This document shows positions 1-9,577 of a stretch of DNA of 64,000 nucleotides, piece after piece. The notes beneath the pieces were generated by a model that had not been told where the DNA came from, ran no database searches, and saw only the letters and a list, made by a program, of their open reading frames with translations. Origin of the DNA: Variovorax sp. JS1663 (lineage in GTDB: Bacteria > Pseudomonadota > Gammaproteobacteria > Burkholderiales > Burkholderiaceae_C); contig NZ_LYMK01000002.1 in NCBI RefSeq assembly GCF_002157355.1, positions 1 through 64,000 on the forward strand, in the 5' to 3' direction. A program made the translations under genes and the position numbers. Numbering within the stretch: position 1 is the first letter of the stretch; each line of letters opens with the position of its first letter.

Positions 1-83
1 CGGCCGCCCGAAGGCGCTCGCCCCCTCCTTCAGGAGGGGGTGCGCGAAGTACACGAAGTGACGAGCCTGGGGGAGGTCGGCCA
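1..83. repeat. Dispersed GC-rich intergenic repeat, copy A (edge)
   Basis: No gene here. The stretch contains a perfect hairpin (9-bp stem 21-29 with 32-40, 2-nt loop). Read on the minus strand it carries the blocks CCCCCAGGCTC, ACTTCGTGT and CTTCGCGC, which recur in the gaps at 7693-7822 and 31800-31913 and, more loosely, at 2288-2406. The last bases (GGGGGAGG, about 69-76) serve as the ribosome binding site of the next gene. It lacks a T-run, so a terminator role is not shown. Confidence 0.55.
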
Positions 84-1277
84 ATGACCGCGATCCTGCC
101 TGGCGCCACCCTCGGCGTGATCGGCGGCGGGCAACTGGGCCGCATGTTCGCGCATGCCGCCCAGCGCATGGGCTACCTCACGGCCGTGCTGGACCCCGAC
201 GCCGACAGCCCGGCCGGCCGGGTGAGCCACCACCACATCCACACCGACTTCGCCGACGTCGACGGCCTCGCCCGGCTGGCAGGCCTGGCCGACGCCATCA
301 CCACCGAGTTCGAGAACGTGCCGGCGCCCTCGCTGGAGCATCTCGCGGTGGCCCGGCCGGTGCGGCCGGCTGCCGCCGCCGTGGCGATCGCGCAGGACCG
401 CATGCGCGAGAAGAGCCATTTCGTCAGCTGCGGCGTGGACTGCGCGCCCTACGCGGTCATCGAGACGGCCGAGCAGATCCCACTCATCCCGCCCAACCTG
501 CTGCCGGGCATCCTGAAGACTGCGCGCCTGGGCTACGATGGCAAGGGGCAGCAGCGCGTGGGCACGCGCGAGGAACTGGCTGCCGCCTGGGAAAGCGCCG
601 GCCAGGTGCCCTGCGTGCTCGAGAAGCTGATGCCGCTGGACTACGAGTGCTCCGTCATCGTCGCGCGCGGCCAGGACGGCCAGGTCGTGCATTTCCCGCC
701 GCAGCGCAACCTGCACCGCAACGGCATCCTCGCGGTGACCGAGGTGCATGCGCAGAACATCCCCGAAGCCGTGGCACGGCTGGCGGTGAATTCGGCCATC
801 GCCATCGCGGAGGGCCTGCAGTACGTGGGCGTGCTGTGCGTGGAGTTCTTCGTGCTGGCCGACGGTGCCCTGGTGGTCAACGAGATGGCGCCGCGCCCGC
901 ACAACAGCGGCCACTGGACGCTGGACGCCTGCGACGTCTCGCAGTTCGAGCTGCAGGTGCGCACCCTCGCCGGCCTGCCGCTCACCACGCCGCGCCAGCA
1001 CAGCCCGGCGCTGATGCTGAACCTGCTTGGCGACCTGTGGTTCCCGGACGTCGATGCGGCCGGCTCGGCGCGCGGCGCCGACACCGCGGTCGAGCCGCGC
1101 TGGGCCGACGTGCTCGCGCTGCCGGGCGCGCACCTGCACCTCTACGGCAAGGCCGAGGCGCGGCGCGGGCGCAAGATGGGGCACCTCACCATCACCGGCA
1201 ACGACATCGACACGGTGCGCAGCACGGCCGATTTCGCCGCGGCGCTGCTGGGCCTGCCGATCCCCTTGTCGGAATGA
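84..1277 (+). CDS. purK: 5-(carboxyamino)imidazole ribonucleotide synthase
   Basis: PurK uses ATP and bicarbonate to carboxylate aminoimidazole ribonucleotide in de novo purine synthesis; it works with PurE in the cytosol. The 397-aa length is normal for this ATP-grasp family. The N-terminal dinucleotide-like loop GVIGGGQLGRM is at about residues 11-21, followed by the central ATP-grasp domain and the C-terminal signature EMAPRPHNSGHWT near residue 270. The ATG at 84 has a strong GGGGGAGG Shine-Dalgarno sequence. purE is the usual upstream neighbour and probably lies just outside the window. The stop overlaps the next start (ATGA), so translation is probably coupled. Confidence 0.95.
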   Translation: MTAILPGATLGVIGGGQLGRMFAHAAQRMGYLTAVLDPDADSPAGRVSHHHIHTDFADVDGLARLAGLADAITTEFENVPAPSLEHLAVARPVRPAAAAVAIAQDRMREKSHFVSCGVDCAPYAVIETAEQIPLIPPNLLPGILKTARLGYDGKGQQRVGTREELAAAWESAGQVPCVLEKLMPLDYECSVIVARGQDGQVVHFPPQRNLHRNGILAVTEVHAQNIPEAVARLAVNSAIAIAEGLQYVGVLCVEFFVLADGALVVNEMAPRPHNSGHWTLDACDVSQFELQVRTLAGLPLTTPRQHSPALMLNLLGDLWFPDVDAAGSARGADTAVEPRWADVLALPGAHLHLYGKAEARRGRKMGHLTITGNDIDTVRSTADFAAALLGLPIPLSE

Positions 1278-2287
1278 GCACGATGGCCATCCGCGACGGC
1301 CATTCATCCGACGCCATCCAGGAAGCCGCGCGCGTGCTGCGCGCCGGCGGCCTGGCAGCCTTCCCGACCGAGACGGTCTATGGCCTGGGCGCCGACGCCA
1401 GCAGCGACGAGGCGGTGGCCGGCATCTTTGCGGCCAAGGGGCGGCCCAGCAACCATCCGTTGATCGTGCACGTGGCGGCTGGCGCCAAGGGCACCGAGGC
1501 ACTGTCCCGCTTCGCCCAGCCGCTGCCACCCTTCGCGCAGAAGCTGGTACAGGCCTTCTGGCCCGGTCCGCTGACGCTGATCGTCACCCGCCAGCCGGGC
1601 GTGGCCGCGGCGGCGGCTGGCGGGCAGGACACCATCGGTCTGCGTTGCCCCGCCCATCCGGTGGCGCAGGCCCTGCTCGTGGCCTGTGCCGAGCAGGGCG
1701 TGCCGGGCATTGCGGGGCCGAGCGCCAATCGCTTCGGGCGGGTGAGCCCGACCACTGCCGAGCACGTGCGGCAGGAGTTCGGCGACGACCTGCTGGTGAT
1801 CGACGGCGGCCCCTGCGACGTCGGCATCGAGTCCACCATCGTCGATTGCAGCCGCGGCCAGCCCGTGCTGCTGCGCCCCGGTGCGATCACCCGCATGCAG
1901 ATCGAGGCGGCCTGCGGCGAGACCCTGCGCGACAGGAACGAACTGGCCGTGCCCGACCCGCGCGCTTCCGGCACGCTGGAGGCGCACTACGCGCCCGCGG
2001 CCAAGCTGCGCCTGATGGATGCCAAGGCATTGCAGACCGGCCTGGACGTGCTGGGCCCGAATGCGGCCCACATTGCCGTGTGGTCGCGCAGCCCGCTCAA
2101 GAGCCGCTCTCAGCGGGTGCTGCTACGTCGCATGCCCGACGATGCGGCGGCTGTCGCGCAGCAGTTGTTCGCGATCCTGCGCGCCTTCGACGACGAGGGC
2201 GCCAAGCTGATCTGGGTCGAGACCCCGCCGGCCGGCCCCGAATGGGAAGGCGTGCACGACCGCCTTCGAAGAGCCGCCGCTGCATAG
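1274..2287 (+). CDS. tsaC: L-threonylcarbamoyladenylate synthase (Sua5/YwlC type)
   Basis: This enzyme makes threonylcarbamoyl-AMP from threonine, bicarbonate and ATP, the first step of the t6A modification at position 37 of ANN-decoding tRNAs. The YrdC-like domain (residues about 15-205) shows FPTETVYGLG, the KGRPSNHP loop and GIESTIVD. A further 130-residue C-terminal part marks the longer Sua5 form rather than short TsaC. The open frame extends far upstream inside purK, but the ATG at 1274 overlaps the purK stop and begins just before the conserved domain. The later t6A factor TsaB is encoded at 6419-7120. Confidence 0.92.
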   Translation: MSTMAIRDGHSSDAIQEAARVLRAGGLAAFPTETVYGLGADASSDEAVAGIFAAKGRPSNHPLIVHVAAGAKGTEALSRFAQPLPPFAQKLVQAFWPGPLTLIVTRQPGVAAAAAGGQDTIGLRCPAHPVAQALLVACAEQGVPGIAGPSANRFGRVSPTTAEHVRQEFGDDLLVIDGGPCDVGIESTIVDCSRGQPVLLRPGAITRMQIEAACGETLRDRNELAVPDPRASGTLEAHYAPAAKLRLMDAKALQTGLDVLGPNAAHIAVWSRSPLKSRSQRVLLRRMPDDAAAVAQQLFAILRAFDDEGAKLIWVETPPAGPEWEGVHDRLRRAAAA

Positions 2288-2406
2288 GGCCTGCGCGCAG
2301 CGCGCCCGTTCGGGGCCGCCGCTTGACCGGCTTTGCCGGGCCGCTGGCGGGGCCCCCGGTGAGGGGGGTTGGCGGCTGCGCGAAGCGAGCAAGCCCGGGG
2401 GAGAGC
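2288..2406. repeat. Dispersed GC-rich intergenic repeat, copy B
   Basis: This gap between the convergent tsaC and lipase genes is an inverted relative of the 7693-7822 gap. The 17-mer ACCGGCTTTGCCGGGCC (2326-2342) is the exact reverse complement of 7757-7773, and GGTTGGCGG and GCCCGTTCGGG are also shared. The 17-mer can form a small CCGGC/GCCGG hairpin. No protein-coding signal is seen. Confidence 0.65.
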
Positions 2407-3774
2407 CTACTTCACCGTGTCGAAGAGCGCCCGTGCCCGCACGTGGCAGAACGGCGGCTCATAGGTGCCGTGGTAAGCGCCGAAATAGGCCGCGTAGGCA
2501 GGCGTCGTCGGGTCGGTCGGCGCCTTGCCGCCCGGTCCGTAGGTGGCCTGGATCTGGGCATCCACGTCCACCGTCGTCACCGTCGTCACGCCGCGTGAAT
2601 CGAAATCCGCCTTCATCGGCACCATGTGCACGGCCGGCGGCACGGTCGGGTCGCCGGCGCCGCCGCACAGCAGCGTCTTGGCGCGCGGGTTCCAGCCGAA
2701 CAGGTCGTTCTTCTTCGCGTCGAGGAAGAGCGTGTTGTTCGGGTTGGTCTGCACGTCGGTGAGGAAGGCGCTCTGGAAGATCGCGTCGCGCGCCTGGTTC
2801 GGCGTCTCGCCGTTGGCGCCCGGCAGCGTTCCGCTGGTCACCAGCGTGGTGTAGTTCAGCGTCGCGCTCGGCAACAGGTTCTCGATGTAGCTGACGTAGG
2901 GCTGCCTGTAGACCGTGTTGGCGTCGGTGTAGACGTCGCCATACACCTTCTGGTACGAGTTGACGATGAAGGGCACGAAGAACTGGTAGCCCGCGATGGC
3001 CTGGGTCAGCTTGAAGGAGCCCGAGAGGTTGTAGGGCCCGGCCAGGTGCGCGCCGGCCACCACGTTGATCTCCGCCGCGTTGTCGCGCTCGGCCGCGCGG
3101 TGCGCCGCCATCGAGGAGTGGCCACCCTGCGAATAGCCGGTGAACATCACCTTGCCCGACAGCGAGCCGCCTGCGCTCACCACGGCCGCCCTGGCGGCGC
3201 GCACCGAATCCAGCACCGTGCGTGCCTCGGAATCGGCATGCAGGTAAGGGTGGTAGGGGAAGGTGGACCTGGCGTAGCCCAGGTAGTCGGTCGCCACCAC
3301 CGCATAGCCCTGGGCCGCGTACATCGCGGTCAGCAGGAAGGTCTCCGGATCCTGCGGATTGACCAGCGTGCGCGGCTTCTGCACGTCGGTGCCCTTGGCA
3401 TAGGCCACCAGCGGCGCGCCGTTGGCGCAGGTGCCGGCCGGCATCAGCAGCACGCCCGAGGCGTTGGTGACTTCTCCCTTCGGTCCCACGGTGCTGTAGT
3501 TGAGCGAGACCACATTGACGTCGCATTTCGCCTTGCCGCTGAGCGCCTGCAGGCCGCTCTGCGCGCTGGCGCCATCGATCTGCGCCGTCGTCAGCGTGGT
3601 CACGATCACGGGCGGCTCCCGGAGCGCGCCGGTACCGGGGCCGCCGCTGCCGCCGGTGCCGGTGCCGGTCCCGGTACCGATGAAGGCGAAGCCGCCACCG
3701 CCACCACCGCCGCCGCAGGCTGCGAGCAGGCTGGCCGTGGCGACGGCGCAGAGTAGATGCAGACGACGATTCAT
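2407..3774 (-). CDS. Secreted alpha/beta-hydrolase lipoprotein (secretory-lipase-like)
   Basis: Probable exported esterase or lipase. The N-terminus is a lipoprotein signal ending in LAAC, followed by a run of glycines and Gly-Thr repeats as a flexible linker. The hydrolase domain has the nucleophile elbow GYSQGG, a plausible acid residue in GDPTVPP, and a C-terminal histidine in AYHGTYEP, so a Ser-Asp-His triad is present. At 455 aa it fits the fungal/bacterial secretory lipase (LIP) group. The start was moved in from a longer frame to the ATG at 3774 because that residue begins the signal peptide. The substrate is unknown. It has its own promoter region (3775-3906) and does not overlap its neighbours. 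Confidence 0.75.
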   Translation of the reverse strand: MNRRLHLLCAVATASLLAACGGGGGGGGFAFIGTGTGTGTGGSGGPGTGALREPPVIVTTLTTAQIDGASAQSGLQALSGKAKCDVNVVSLNYSTVGPKGEVTNASGVLLMPAGTCANGAPLVAYAKGTDVQKPRTLVNPQDPETFLLTAMYAAQGYAVVATDYLGYARSTFPYHPYLHADSEARTVLDSVRAARAAVVSAGGSLSGKVMFTGYSQGGHSSMAAHRAAERDNAAEINVVAGAHLAGPYNLSGSFKLTQAIAGYQFFVPFIVNSYQKVYGDVYTDANTVYRQPYVSYIENLLPSATLNYTTLVTSGTLPGANGETPNQARDAIFQSAFLTDVQTNPNNTLFLDAKKNDLFGWNPRAKTLLCGGAGDPTVPPAVHMVPMKADFDSRGVTTVTTVDVDAQIQATYGPGGKAPTDPTTPAYAAYFGAYHGTYEPPFCHVRARALFDTVK

Positions 3775-3906
3775 GGCTTGTCTCCGTGCTGTGCGTGTTG
3801 TCGTGATGAGGAAGGCGCACGATCCTAGGCCTGTGCCTTGCCGAGCCGGACCGAGGGAAACCCCGAGCCGTCGCACCACCGCAGTCGCCTTGGCGACGCT
3901 CCGTGC

Positions 3907-5337
3907 TCAGTTGTCCTGCGCTGCCCAGTCGACCAGCGCATCGAAGGCCGGTCGTGCGGCATTCGCGCTGCCGTGGTTGGCGATCGCCACCACCACCCAG
4001 CGCCGGCCGCTGGCGCCGTGCACGTAGCCCGCGATGCCGGCCGAATCGCGCAGGCTGCCGGTCTTGAGGTGGGCCGCCCCGCCCGAGCGCAACGTGCGCT
4101 TGCGCAGCGTGCCGTCCACGCCCATGGCCGGCAGCGAGGAGGCCAGCTCGGGCATCAGCGGCGAGCGCCATGCGACCTGCAGCATCTTCGCCAGGGCCGC
4201 CGCGCTGATGCGTTCCTCGCGCGACAGCCCGGAGCCGTTGTCGAACACCGGCTGGCCCTCGCCGGTGCCGATGCGCTCGTTCCACCACTGGCGCAGCACG
4301 GCGCGCGCGGCCTCCGGCGTGCCGCGCCGCTTCTGCTGCAGCCCCAGGGTCAGGAAGAGCTGCTGTGCCATCACGTTGTTGCTGTACTTGTTGATGTCGC
4401 GCACCACCTCGGCCAGCGGCGGCGAGGTGGCCTCGAAGGCCGGCCGCAGGCCTGCCGGCACCGAGCCCTCGCGGACCTGGCCCTGCAGCTTCGCGCCCAT
4501 CTCGGCCCACATGCCGCCGACCGCGCGCACCGCGTAGCTGCGCGGCTCCGCGTAGGCCACGGCCCAGCTCTTCTCGCCGCAGGCGGCGGGATAGCTGCCG
4601 GCGAAGCCGATGCGGGCCGGATCGGCGAAGGCCGGCGCCAGCGCGGCACGCCAGTCCCCGCACTCGCCGGGCACCAGCGGCACGCTGGCCTGCATGCCGA
4701 CCCCGCTCAGCGCCGGCTCGTAGCTGACCTGGGCGGCCTGGCCGTCGCGGTTCGGCTGGAAGGTCATCACCACCGACCTGAAGTTGATCAAGAGCGCGTC
4801 CGGCGCGGCGTTGTAGGGCCGCTGGCCCTCGCCGTCGAAGGCCGAGGGGTCGGTCTCCGCGGCCTCGAAGGCGCTGCGGTCCAGCACGATGTCGCCGCGG
4901 ATCGTGTGGATGCCCAGCCCCTGCACCCGCCGCAGCAGCAGCCACAGGCGCTCGATCACCAGCTTCGGGTCGCCCTGGCCCTTGATGTAGAGGTTGCCGG
5001 CCAGCACGCCGCCCTGCACCGGCCCGTCGGCGTACACCGGCGTGCTCCAGGTGAAGGCCGGGCCCAGCAGGTCCAGCGCGGCGTAGGTGGTCACCAGCTT
5101 CATGACCGACGCCGGGTTCACGGGCACTTGCGAGCGCCAGGCCAGCCGGGGCGGGCGCACCCCGTCCGCATCCGCCACCAGCATCGTGACGGCCTCGCGC
5201 GGCACTTTGGCGCGGGCCAGCGCAGCCTCCACCTCGGGCGGGAGGTTCTGGGCCAGGGCAGGGACCGAAGCAAGCGCGGCGAGCAGGGAGAACAGGCGCA
5301 GGACGCGGCGCGCGGATGGCTTCGGGGCAGCAGGCAT
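3907..5337 (-). CDS. dacB: D-alanyl-D-alanine carboxypeptidase/endopeptidase (PBP4 family)
   Basis: A periplasmic class C low-molecular-weight penicillin-binding protein that trims or cuts peptidoglycan cross-links (peptidase family S13). The 476-aa protein has a signal peptide ending near residue 30. All three active-site motifs are visible: SVMK (SxxK) near residue 79, SNN (SxN) near residue 320, and KTGS near residue 426. The normal insert between SxxK and SxN is present. It is transcribed away from the EamA transporter. Its start codon lies inside one arm of a perfect 16-bp inverted repeat, with a GATAAT box only 6 nt upstream of the ATG. Confidence 0.93.
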   Translation of the reverse strand: MPAAPKPSARRVLRLFSLLAALASVPALAQNLPPEVEAALARAKVPREAVTMLVADADGVRPPRLAWRSQVPVNPASVMKLVTTYAALDLLGPAFTWSTPVYADGPVQGGVLAGNLYIKGQGDPKLVIERLWLLLRRVQGLGIHTIRGDIVLDRSAFEAAETDPSAFDGEGQRPYNAAPDALLINFRSVVMTFQPNRDGQAAQVSYEPALSGVGMQASVPLVPGECGDWRAALAPAFADPARIGFAGSYPAACGEKSWAVAYAEPRSYAVRAVGGMWAEMGAKLQGQVREGSVPAGLRPAFEATSPPLAEVVRDINKYSNNVMAQQLFLTLGLQQKRRGTPEAARAVLRQWWNERIGTGEGQPVFDNGSGLSREERISAAALAKMLQVAWRSPLMPELASSLPAMGVDGTLRKRTLRSGGAAHLKTGSLRDSAGIAGYVHGASGRRWVVVAIANHGSANAARPAFDALVDWAAQDN

Positions 5338-5430
5338 CGGGCGATTATCCGGGGCCTTCCCGGTGCGTTGGGCCGCTCATGGGCCTGCCGCGGCGCGGTG
5401 CATGGCGGCCCCTCGATAATCGCCCGATGC
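5334..5430. promoter_or_regulatory. Perfect 16-bp inverted repeat with paired -10 boxes between dacB and eamA
   Basis: The left arm 5334-5349 (GCATCGGGCGATTATC) is the exact reverse complement of the right arm 5415-5430. Each arm contains a GATAAT box followed 6 nt later by the start codon of the gene leading away from the centre, dacB on minus and eamA on plus. No good -35 box or Shine-Dalgarno sequence is visible on either side. The simplest reading is two mirrored -10 promoters giving leaderless mRNAs, possibly sharing a regulator. Confidence 0.55.
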
Positions 5431-6413
5431 CCGCCGTTCCCCGTCTGTCCCCCCGTGCGCTCGGCATCGGCGCGGCAGTTGTCACCGTCCTGGTCTGGAC
5501 CGCCTTCATCGTCATCGCCCGGGCTTCGGCCGGGCGCTCGCTCACGCCCTTCGACATCGCCTTCACGCGCATCTGCGGCGCCAGCCTGGTGCTGGTGCCC
5601 TGGGGTGCCTGGCTGGTGGCGCAGGCGCGGCGGCGCGATCCCTCGCAGGGCTCGCTGTTCGGGCTCTCGCCGGTCGCGCTGCGCCCGACCGTCGTGGCGG
5701 GCGTCTTCGGCGGTCTCGCCTACGCCCTGCTGGCCTACGCCGGTTTCTTCTATGCACCGGCCACGCATGCCTCGGTTCTCATGCCGGGCAGCCTGCCGCT
5801 GTGGACCGCGGTGCTCGCCGCCGTGGTGCTGCACGACCGCCTGACGCCCGCTCGCCTGTTCGGCCTGTCGCTGATCGTGCTGGGCGACCTGCTGGTGGGC
5901 GGCGCCAGCCTGCTGCATGCCTTCGAGGGCGGCGAGCTCTGGAAGGGCGACCTGCTGTTCATGAGCGCGGCCTTCTGCTGGGCCTGCTACAGCGTGGTGG
6001 TGCGCCGCGAGGGGCTGGACGCGGTGCGCGCGACCATCGCGATCACGGTGTTCGCCTTCCTCGCCTACGTGCCGGCCTATGCGCTGCTGGCCTACCTGGG
6101 CCAGGTGACGAGCCGGCTCGGGAGCGCGCCGCTGGGCGAGATCGCGTTCCAGCTGCTGTTCCAGGGCGGTGGCTCGGTCGTCGTTTCCGGCATCACCTTC
6201 ACCCGCATGGTCGAGTACTTCGGGCCGGTGCGGACCACCATGATCACCGCGCTGGTGCCGGGCCTGTCGGCGCTGGGTGCGGTGTTCTTCCTGGGCGAGC
6301 CGCTGCACTGGAACCTGATCGCGGGGCTGCTGCTGGTCACGGCCGGCATCCTGTTCGGTGTGCAGCGCATGCGCGCGGGCGGCGTGAGCGCGGCGGTCGC
6401 CGCCCGGGGATGA
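5427..6413 (+). CDS. EamA-family (DMT superfamily) inner-membrane transporter
   Basis: A 328-aa integral membrane protein made of two EamA repeats with about ten hydrophobic helices, typical of drug/metabolite exporters. The first repeat includes the TPFDIAFTRICGAS region; the second includes FWACYSVVVRR-like sequence after residue 175 and ends with GVQRMRAGG. The substrate cannot be told from sequence. The ATG at 5427 was preferred over an upstream in-frame start because the hydrophobic N-terminus begins there and the GATAAT box sits just before it. The gene ends against the tsaB start, so the two may be co-transcribed. Confidence 0.85.
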   Translation: MPAVPRLSPRALGIGAAVVTVLVWTAFIVIARASAGRSLTPFDIAFTRICGASLVLVPWGAWLVAQARRRDPSQGSLFGLSPVALRPTVVAGVFGGLAYALLAYAGFFYAPATHASVLMPGSLPLWTAVLAAVVLHDRLTPARLFGLSLIVLGDLLVGGASLLHAFEGGELWKGDLLFMSAAFCWACYSVVVRREGLDAVRATIAITVFAFLAYVPAYALLAYLGQVTSRLGSAPLGEIAFQLLFQGGGSVVVSGITFTRMVEYFGPVRTTMITALVPGLSALGAVFFLGEPLHWNLIAGLLLVTAGILFGVQRMRAGGVSAAVAARG

Positions 6414-6418
6414 GGCCG

Positions 6419-7120
6419 ATGGCTGCCACCCGCCTCCTGGCCTTCGACACCAGCACCGAGGTCCTGTCGGTCGCGGTGCGCCATGGCGACCTGCTGCTCA
6501 CGCACACCGGGGCGGGCGGCGCGCAGGCCTCAGGCACGCTGATCCCGACGATCGAGCAACTGCTGGCCCAGGCCGGGCTCACGCTGGCCGGGCTCGACGC
6601 GATCGCCTTCGGCCGCGGTCCGGGCTCCTTCACCGGCCTGCGCACCGCCTGCTCCGTGGCCCAGGGGCTGGGCTTCGGCGCCGGTGTCCCCCTGCTGCCG
6701 ATCGACACCCTGCATGCGGTGGCTGAGGAGGCGCGCCACCGCTTCGGCGCCACCCGCGTGCTGGCGCTGCTCGATGCGCGCATGGACGAGCTCTACGCCG
6801 CCCGCTACGACTTCGGGCAGCCCGTGCAGGCCGGCGCCGAGCCGCAGCTGATGGCGCCGGAGCAACTGCAGGTGCCGCCGGACTGGGCCCTGGCCGGCAA
6901 CGTCTTCGCCGCCTACGGCGAGCGCCTGCCGCCCGCCGCGGCCCGCCACGAGGCCCTACCCACCGCCGAGGCGATGCTGAGGCTGGCTCCGGAATTGCTT
7001 GCTGCTGGCAGGGCGGTCGAGCCGGCGCAGGCCTGGCCGCTCTATGTTCGCGATAAAGTTGCGCAAACCACCGAAGAGCGTGCCGCCCTGAAGGCGGCGC
7101 CGATCCCCCCGAAGTCATGA
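6419..7120 (+). CDS. tsaB: tRNA threonylcarbamoyladenosine biosynthesis protein TsaB
   Basis: TsaB is the inactive Kae1/TsaD paralogue that scaffolds TsaD and TsaE in transferring threonylcarbamoyl to A37 of tRNA. The ASKHA-fold signatures LAFDTSTE near the N-terminus and GRGPGSFTGLR near residue 65 are clear, and 233 aa is the family length. An ATG at 6410 overlaps the transporter stop, but 6419 has a better-placed GAGG and begins directly before the conserved strand. The TGA overlaps the rimI ATG, the common tsaB-rimI pairing. Confidence 0.93.
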   Translation: MAATRLLAFDTSTEVLSVAVRHGDLLLTHTGAGGAQASGTLIPTIEQLLAQAGLTLAGLDAIAFGRGPGSFTGLRTACSVAQGLGFGAGVPLLPIDTLHAVAEEARHRFGATRVLALLDARMDELYAARYDFGQPVQAGAEPQLMAPEQLQVPPDWALAGNVFAAYGERLPPAAARHEALPTAEAMLRLAPELLAAGRAVEPAQAWPLYVRDKVAQTTEERAALKAAPIPPKS

Positions 7121-7692
7121 GCGCCGTCCTGCAGCCGCGAGAAGCCCGCCTCGAGCCGATCACGCTCGAGCGGATCCCGGCCGTGTGCACGATCGAGCGC
7201 AGCGCCTACACCCACCCGTGGACGCCCGCCAACTTCAGCGATTCGCTGCACGCCGGCTACCACTGCCAGTGCCTGGTGGCCCCGGCGCTCCTGCCGGGCG
7301 AGGCCGCGCCAGCGCGGCGGCCGCGCGCGCTGTGGGGCCGGCCGGCCTCGCAGTCCGGCGGCGAGACGCTGATCGGCTACTTCGTCGCCATGAAGGGCGT
7401 CGACGAGGTTCACCTGCTCAACATCACCGTCGCGCCCGCCTTCCAGGGCCAGGGCTGGGCGCCGCTGATGCTGGAGGCGCTGGCCGGCTGGTCGCGCGGC
7501 CAGAACGCCCAGTGGCTGTGGCTGGAGGTGCGCGCCAGCAACCAGCGCGCCCTGGCCATTTACGAGCGCCAGGGCTTCCGCCGCGTGGGCATGCGCAAGG
7601 GCTACTACCCGGCCGAGGGCCATTCGCGTGAGGACGCGGTGGTGATGAGCCTGCGTCTCAACGAATCGAACAGTGCGTGGGGAGCACCATGA
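7117..7692 (+). CDS. rimI: Ribosomal protein alanine N-acetyltransferase RimI
   Basis: RimI is a GNAT acetyltransferase that acetylates the N-terminal alanine of ribosomal protein bS18. The acetyl-CoA loop is QGQGWA after the ITVAPAF strand, and the motif B region SNQRALAIYERQGF is intact. At 191 aa it is longer than Escherichia coli RimI because of an Arg/Pro-rich insert (about residues 52-80, APARRPRALWGR region) before the strand holding GYFVAMKG. It overlaps tsaB by 4 nt. Confidence 0.9.
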   Translation: MSAVLQPREARLEPITLERIPAVCTIERSAYTHPWTPANFSDSLHAGYHCQCLVAPALLPGEAAPARRPRALWGRPASQSGGETLIGYFVAMKGVDEVHLLNITVAPAFQGQGWAPLMLEALAGWSRGQNAQWLWLEVRASNQRALAIYERQGFRRVGMRKGYYPAEGHSREDAVVMSLRLNESNSAWGAP

Positions 7693-7822
7693 CTCTCCCC
7701 CAGGCTCCCCCCACTTCGTGTGGTCCGCCAACCCCCTCACCGGGGGCAACACCAGAGGCCCGGCAAAGCCGGTTCCGCGGTGTTTCCCGAACGGGCCTGG
7801 CTTCGCCGGCCGCGGTGCTCCG
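7693..7822. repeat. Dispersed GC-rich intergenic repeat, copy C
   Basis: The open frame of the downstream gene continues into this stretch, but the DNA matches the 2288-2406 gap in reverse orientation. The shared blocks are CTCTCCCCC, CCGCCAACCCCC, TCACCGGGGGC, GGCCCGGCAAAGCCGGT (7757-7773) and CCCGAACGGGC. Conservation as DNA in two unrelated gaps argues against it being protein-coding. Confidence 0.65.
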
Positions 7823-8563
<741 letters not shown>

Positions 8564-8566
<3 letters not shown>

Positions 8567-8575
8567 AATTCCCCC
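8564..8575 (+). promoter_or_regulatory. Probable -10 box of pyrF, leaderless start
   Basis: TAGAAT at 8564-8569 overlaps the UDG-like stop codon and ends 6 nt before the pyrF ATG (8576). No Shine-Dalgarno sequence fits in the CCCCC spacer, so transcription would begin at or next to the ATG. Confidence 0.5.
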
Positions 8576-9400
8576 ATGACCTTCCTGGACAAGCTGCGCG
8601 CCGCCGAGCGCCGCAACGGCTCACTGCTGTGCGTGGGCCTGGATCCCGAGCCCACCAAGTTTCCCGCCCACATGAAGGGCGACGCCAGGCGGATCTACGA
8701 TTTCTGCGCCGCCATCGTCGATGCCACCGCCGACCTGGTGATCGCCTTCAAGCCCCAGATCGCGTACTTCGCCGCCCACCGCGCCGAGGACCAGCTCGAG
8801 AAGCTGATGGAGCACCTGCGCCGCAACGCGCCCGACGTGCCGGTGATCCTGGACGCCAAGCGCGGCGACATCGGTTCCACGGCCGAGCAGTACGCGCGCG
8901 AGGCCTTCGAGCGCTATGGCGCCGATGCCGTCACCCTCTCGCCCTTCATGGGCTTCGACTCGGTCGCGCCCTACCTGCGCCACGAGGGCAAGGGCGCCTT
9001 CCTGCTGTGCCGCACCAGCAACCCGGGCGGCGACGACCTGCAGGCCCAGCGGCTGGCGGACGTCGACGGCCAGCCCTTCCTCTACGAGCATGTCGCGCGC
9101 CTCGCCCAGGGCCCGTGGAACCTGAATGGCCAACTGGGCCTCGTCGTCGGCGCCACCTACCCGGCCGAGATCGAGCGGGTGCGGGCGCTGGCGCCGACGG
9201 TGCCGCTCCTGATCCCGGGGGTCGGCGCCCAGGGCGGCGACGCGGTCGCCACCGTGCGCGCGGGCTGGCGGGCCGATGCGCCGATCGTGGTCAATTCTTC
9301 GCGAGCCATCTGCTACGCCTCGGATGGCGAGGACTTCGCGGCAGTGGCACGCAATGAGGCTATTCGTACTCGCGACGGCCTCGAGCAAGCCAAGCCTTAG
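8576..9400 (+). CDS. pyrF: Orotidine 5'-phosphate decarboxylase
   Basis: PyrF decarboxylates OMP to UMP, the last step of de novo pyrimidine synthesis. The catalytic core [16 protein letters not shown] is intact near residues 90-105, and the phosphate-binding end [11 protein letters not shown] is near residue 214. At 274 aa it belongs to the longer subfamily common in Burkholderiales and actinobacteria. The ATG at 8576 directly follows a TAGAAT box and lacks a ribosome binding site, suggesting leaderless translation. Confidence 0.95.
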   Translation: MTFLDKLRAAERRNGSLLCVGLDPEPTKFPAHMKGDARRIYDFCAAIVDATADLVIAFKPQIAYFAAHRAEDQLEKLMEHLRRNAPDVPVILDAKRGDIGSTAEQYAREAFERYGADAVTLSPFMGFDSVAPYLRHEGKGAFLLCRTSNPGGDDLQAQRLADVDGQPFLYEHVARLAQGPWNLNGQLGLVVGATYPAEIERVRALAPTVPLLIPGVGAQGGDAVATVRAGWRADAPIVVNSSRAICYASDGEDFAAVARNEAIRTRDGLEQAKP

Positions 9401-9577
9401 TTCACTTTCCCAGGTGATGGCAAGCAGCCGAGTGCGTCACCCTGACGGAAAAAGTCACATTTCGCGACAATTGTTGTCGTTCTTCGCTGCCTGAAGCGCC
9501 GTCCAGCCCCGGTTCGGGCCCGGCACGGCGATTGCCTCAGCAGCCGCGGCGCCGCAGCGCCGAGGAGCGAGGAACTC
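9401..9577. promoter_or_regulatory. Intergenic region with CGACAA-TTG-TTGTCG palindrome
   Basis: 177 bases without a gene. The perfect inverted repeat CGACAA (9465-9470) and TTGTCG (9474-9479) has a 3-nt centre and sits about 100 bp before the DUF1800 gene. It could be an operator for that pair. A related GCGACAA/TTGTCGC pair lies upstream of the pilin operon at 48811-48834. Confidence 0.3.
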
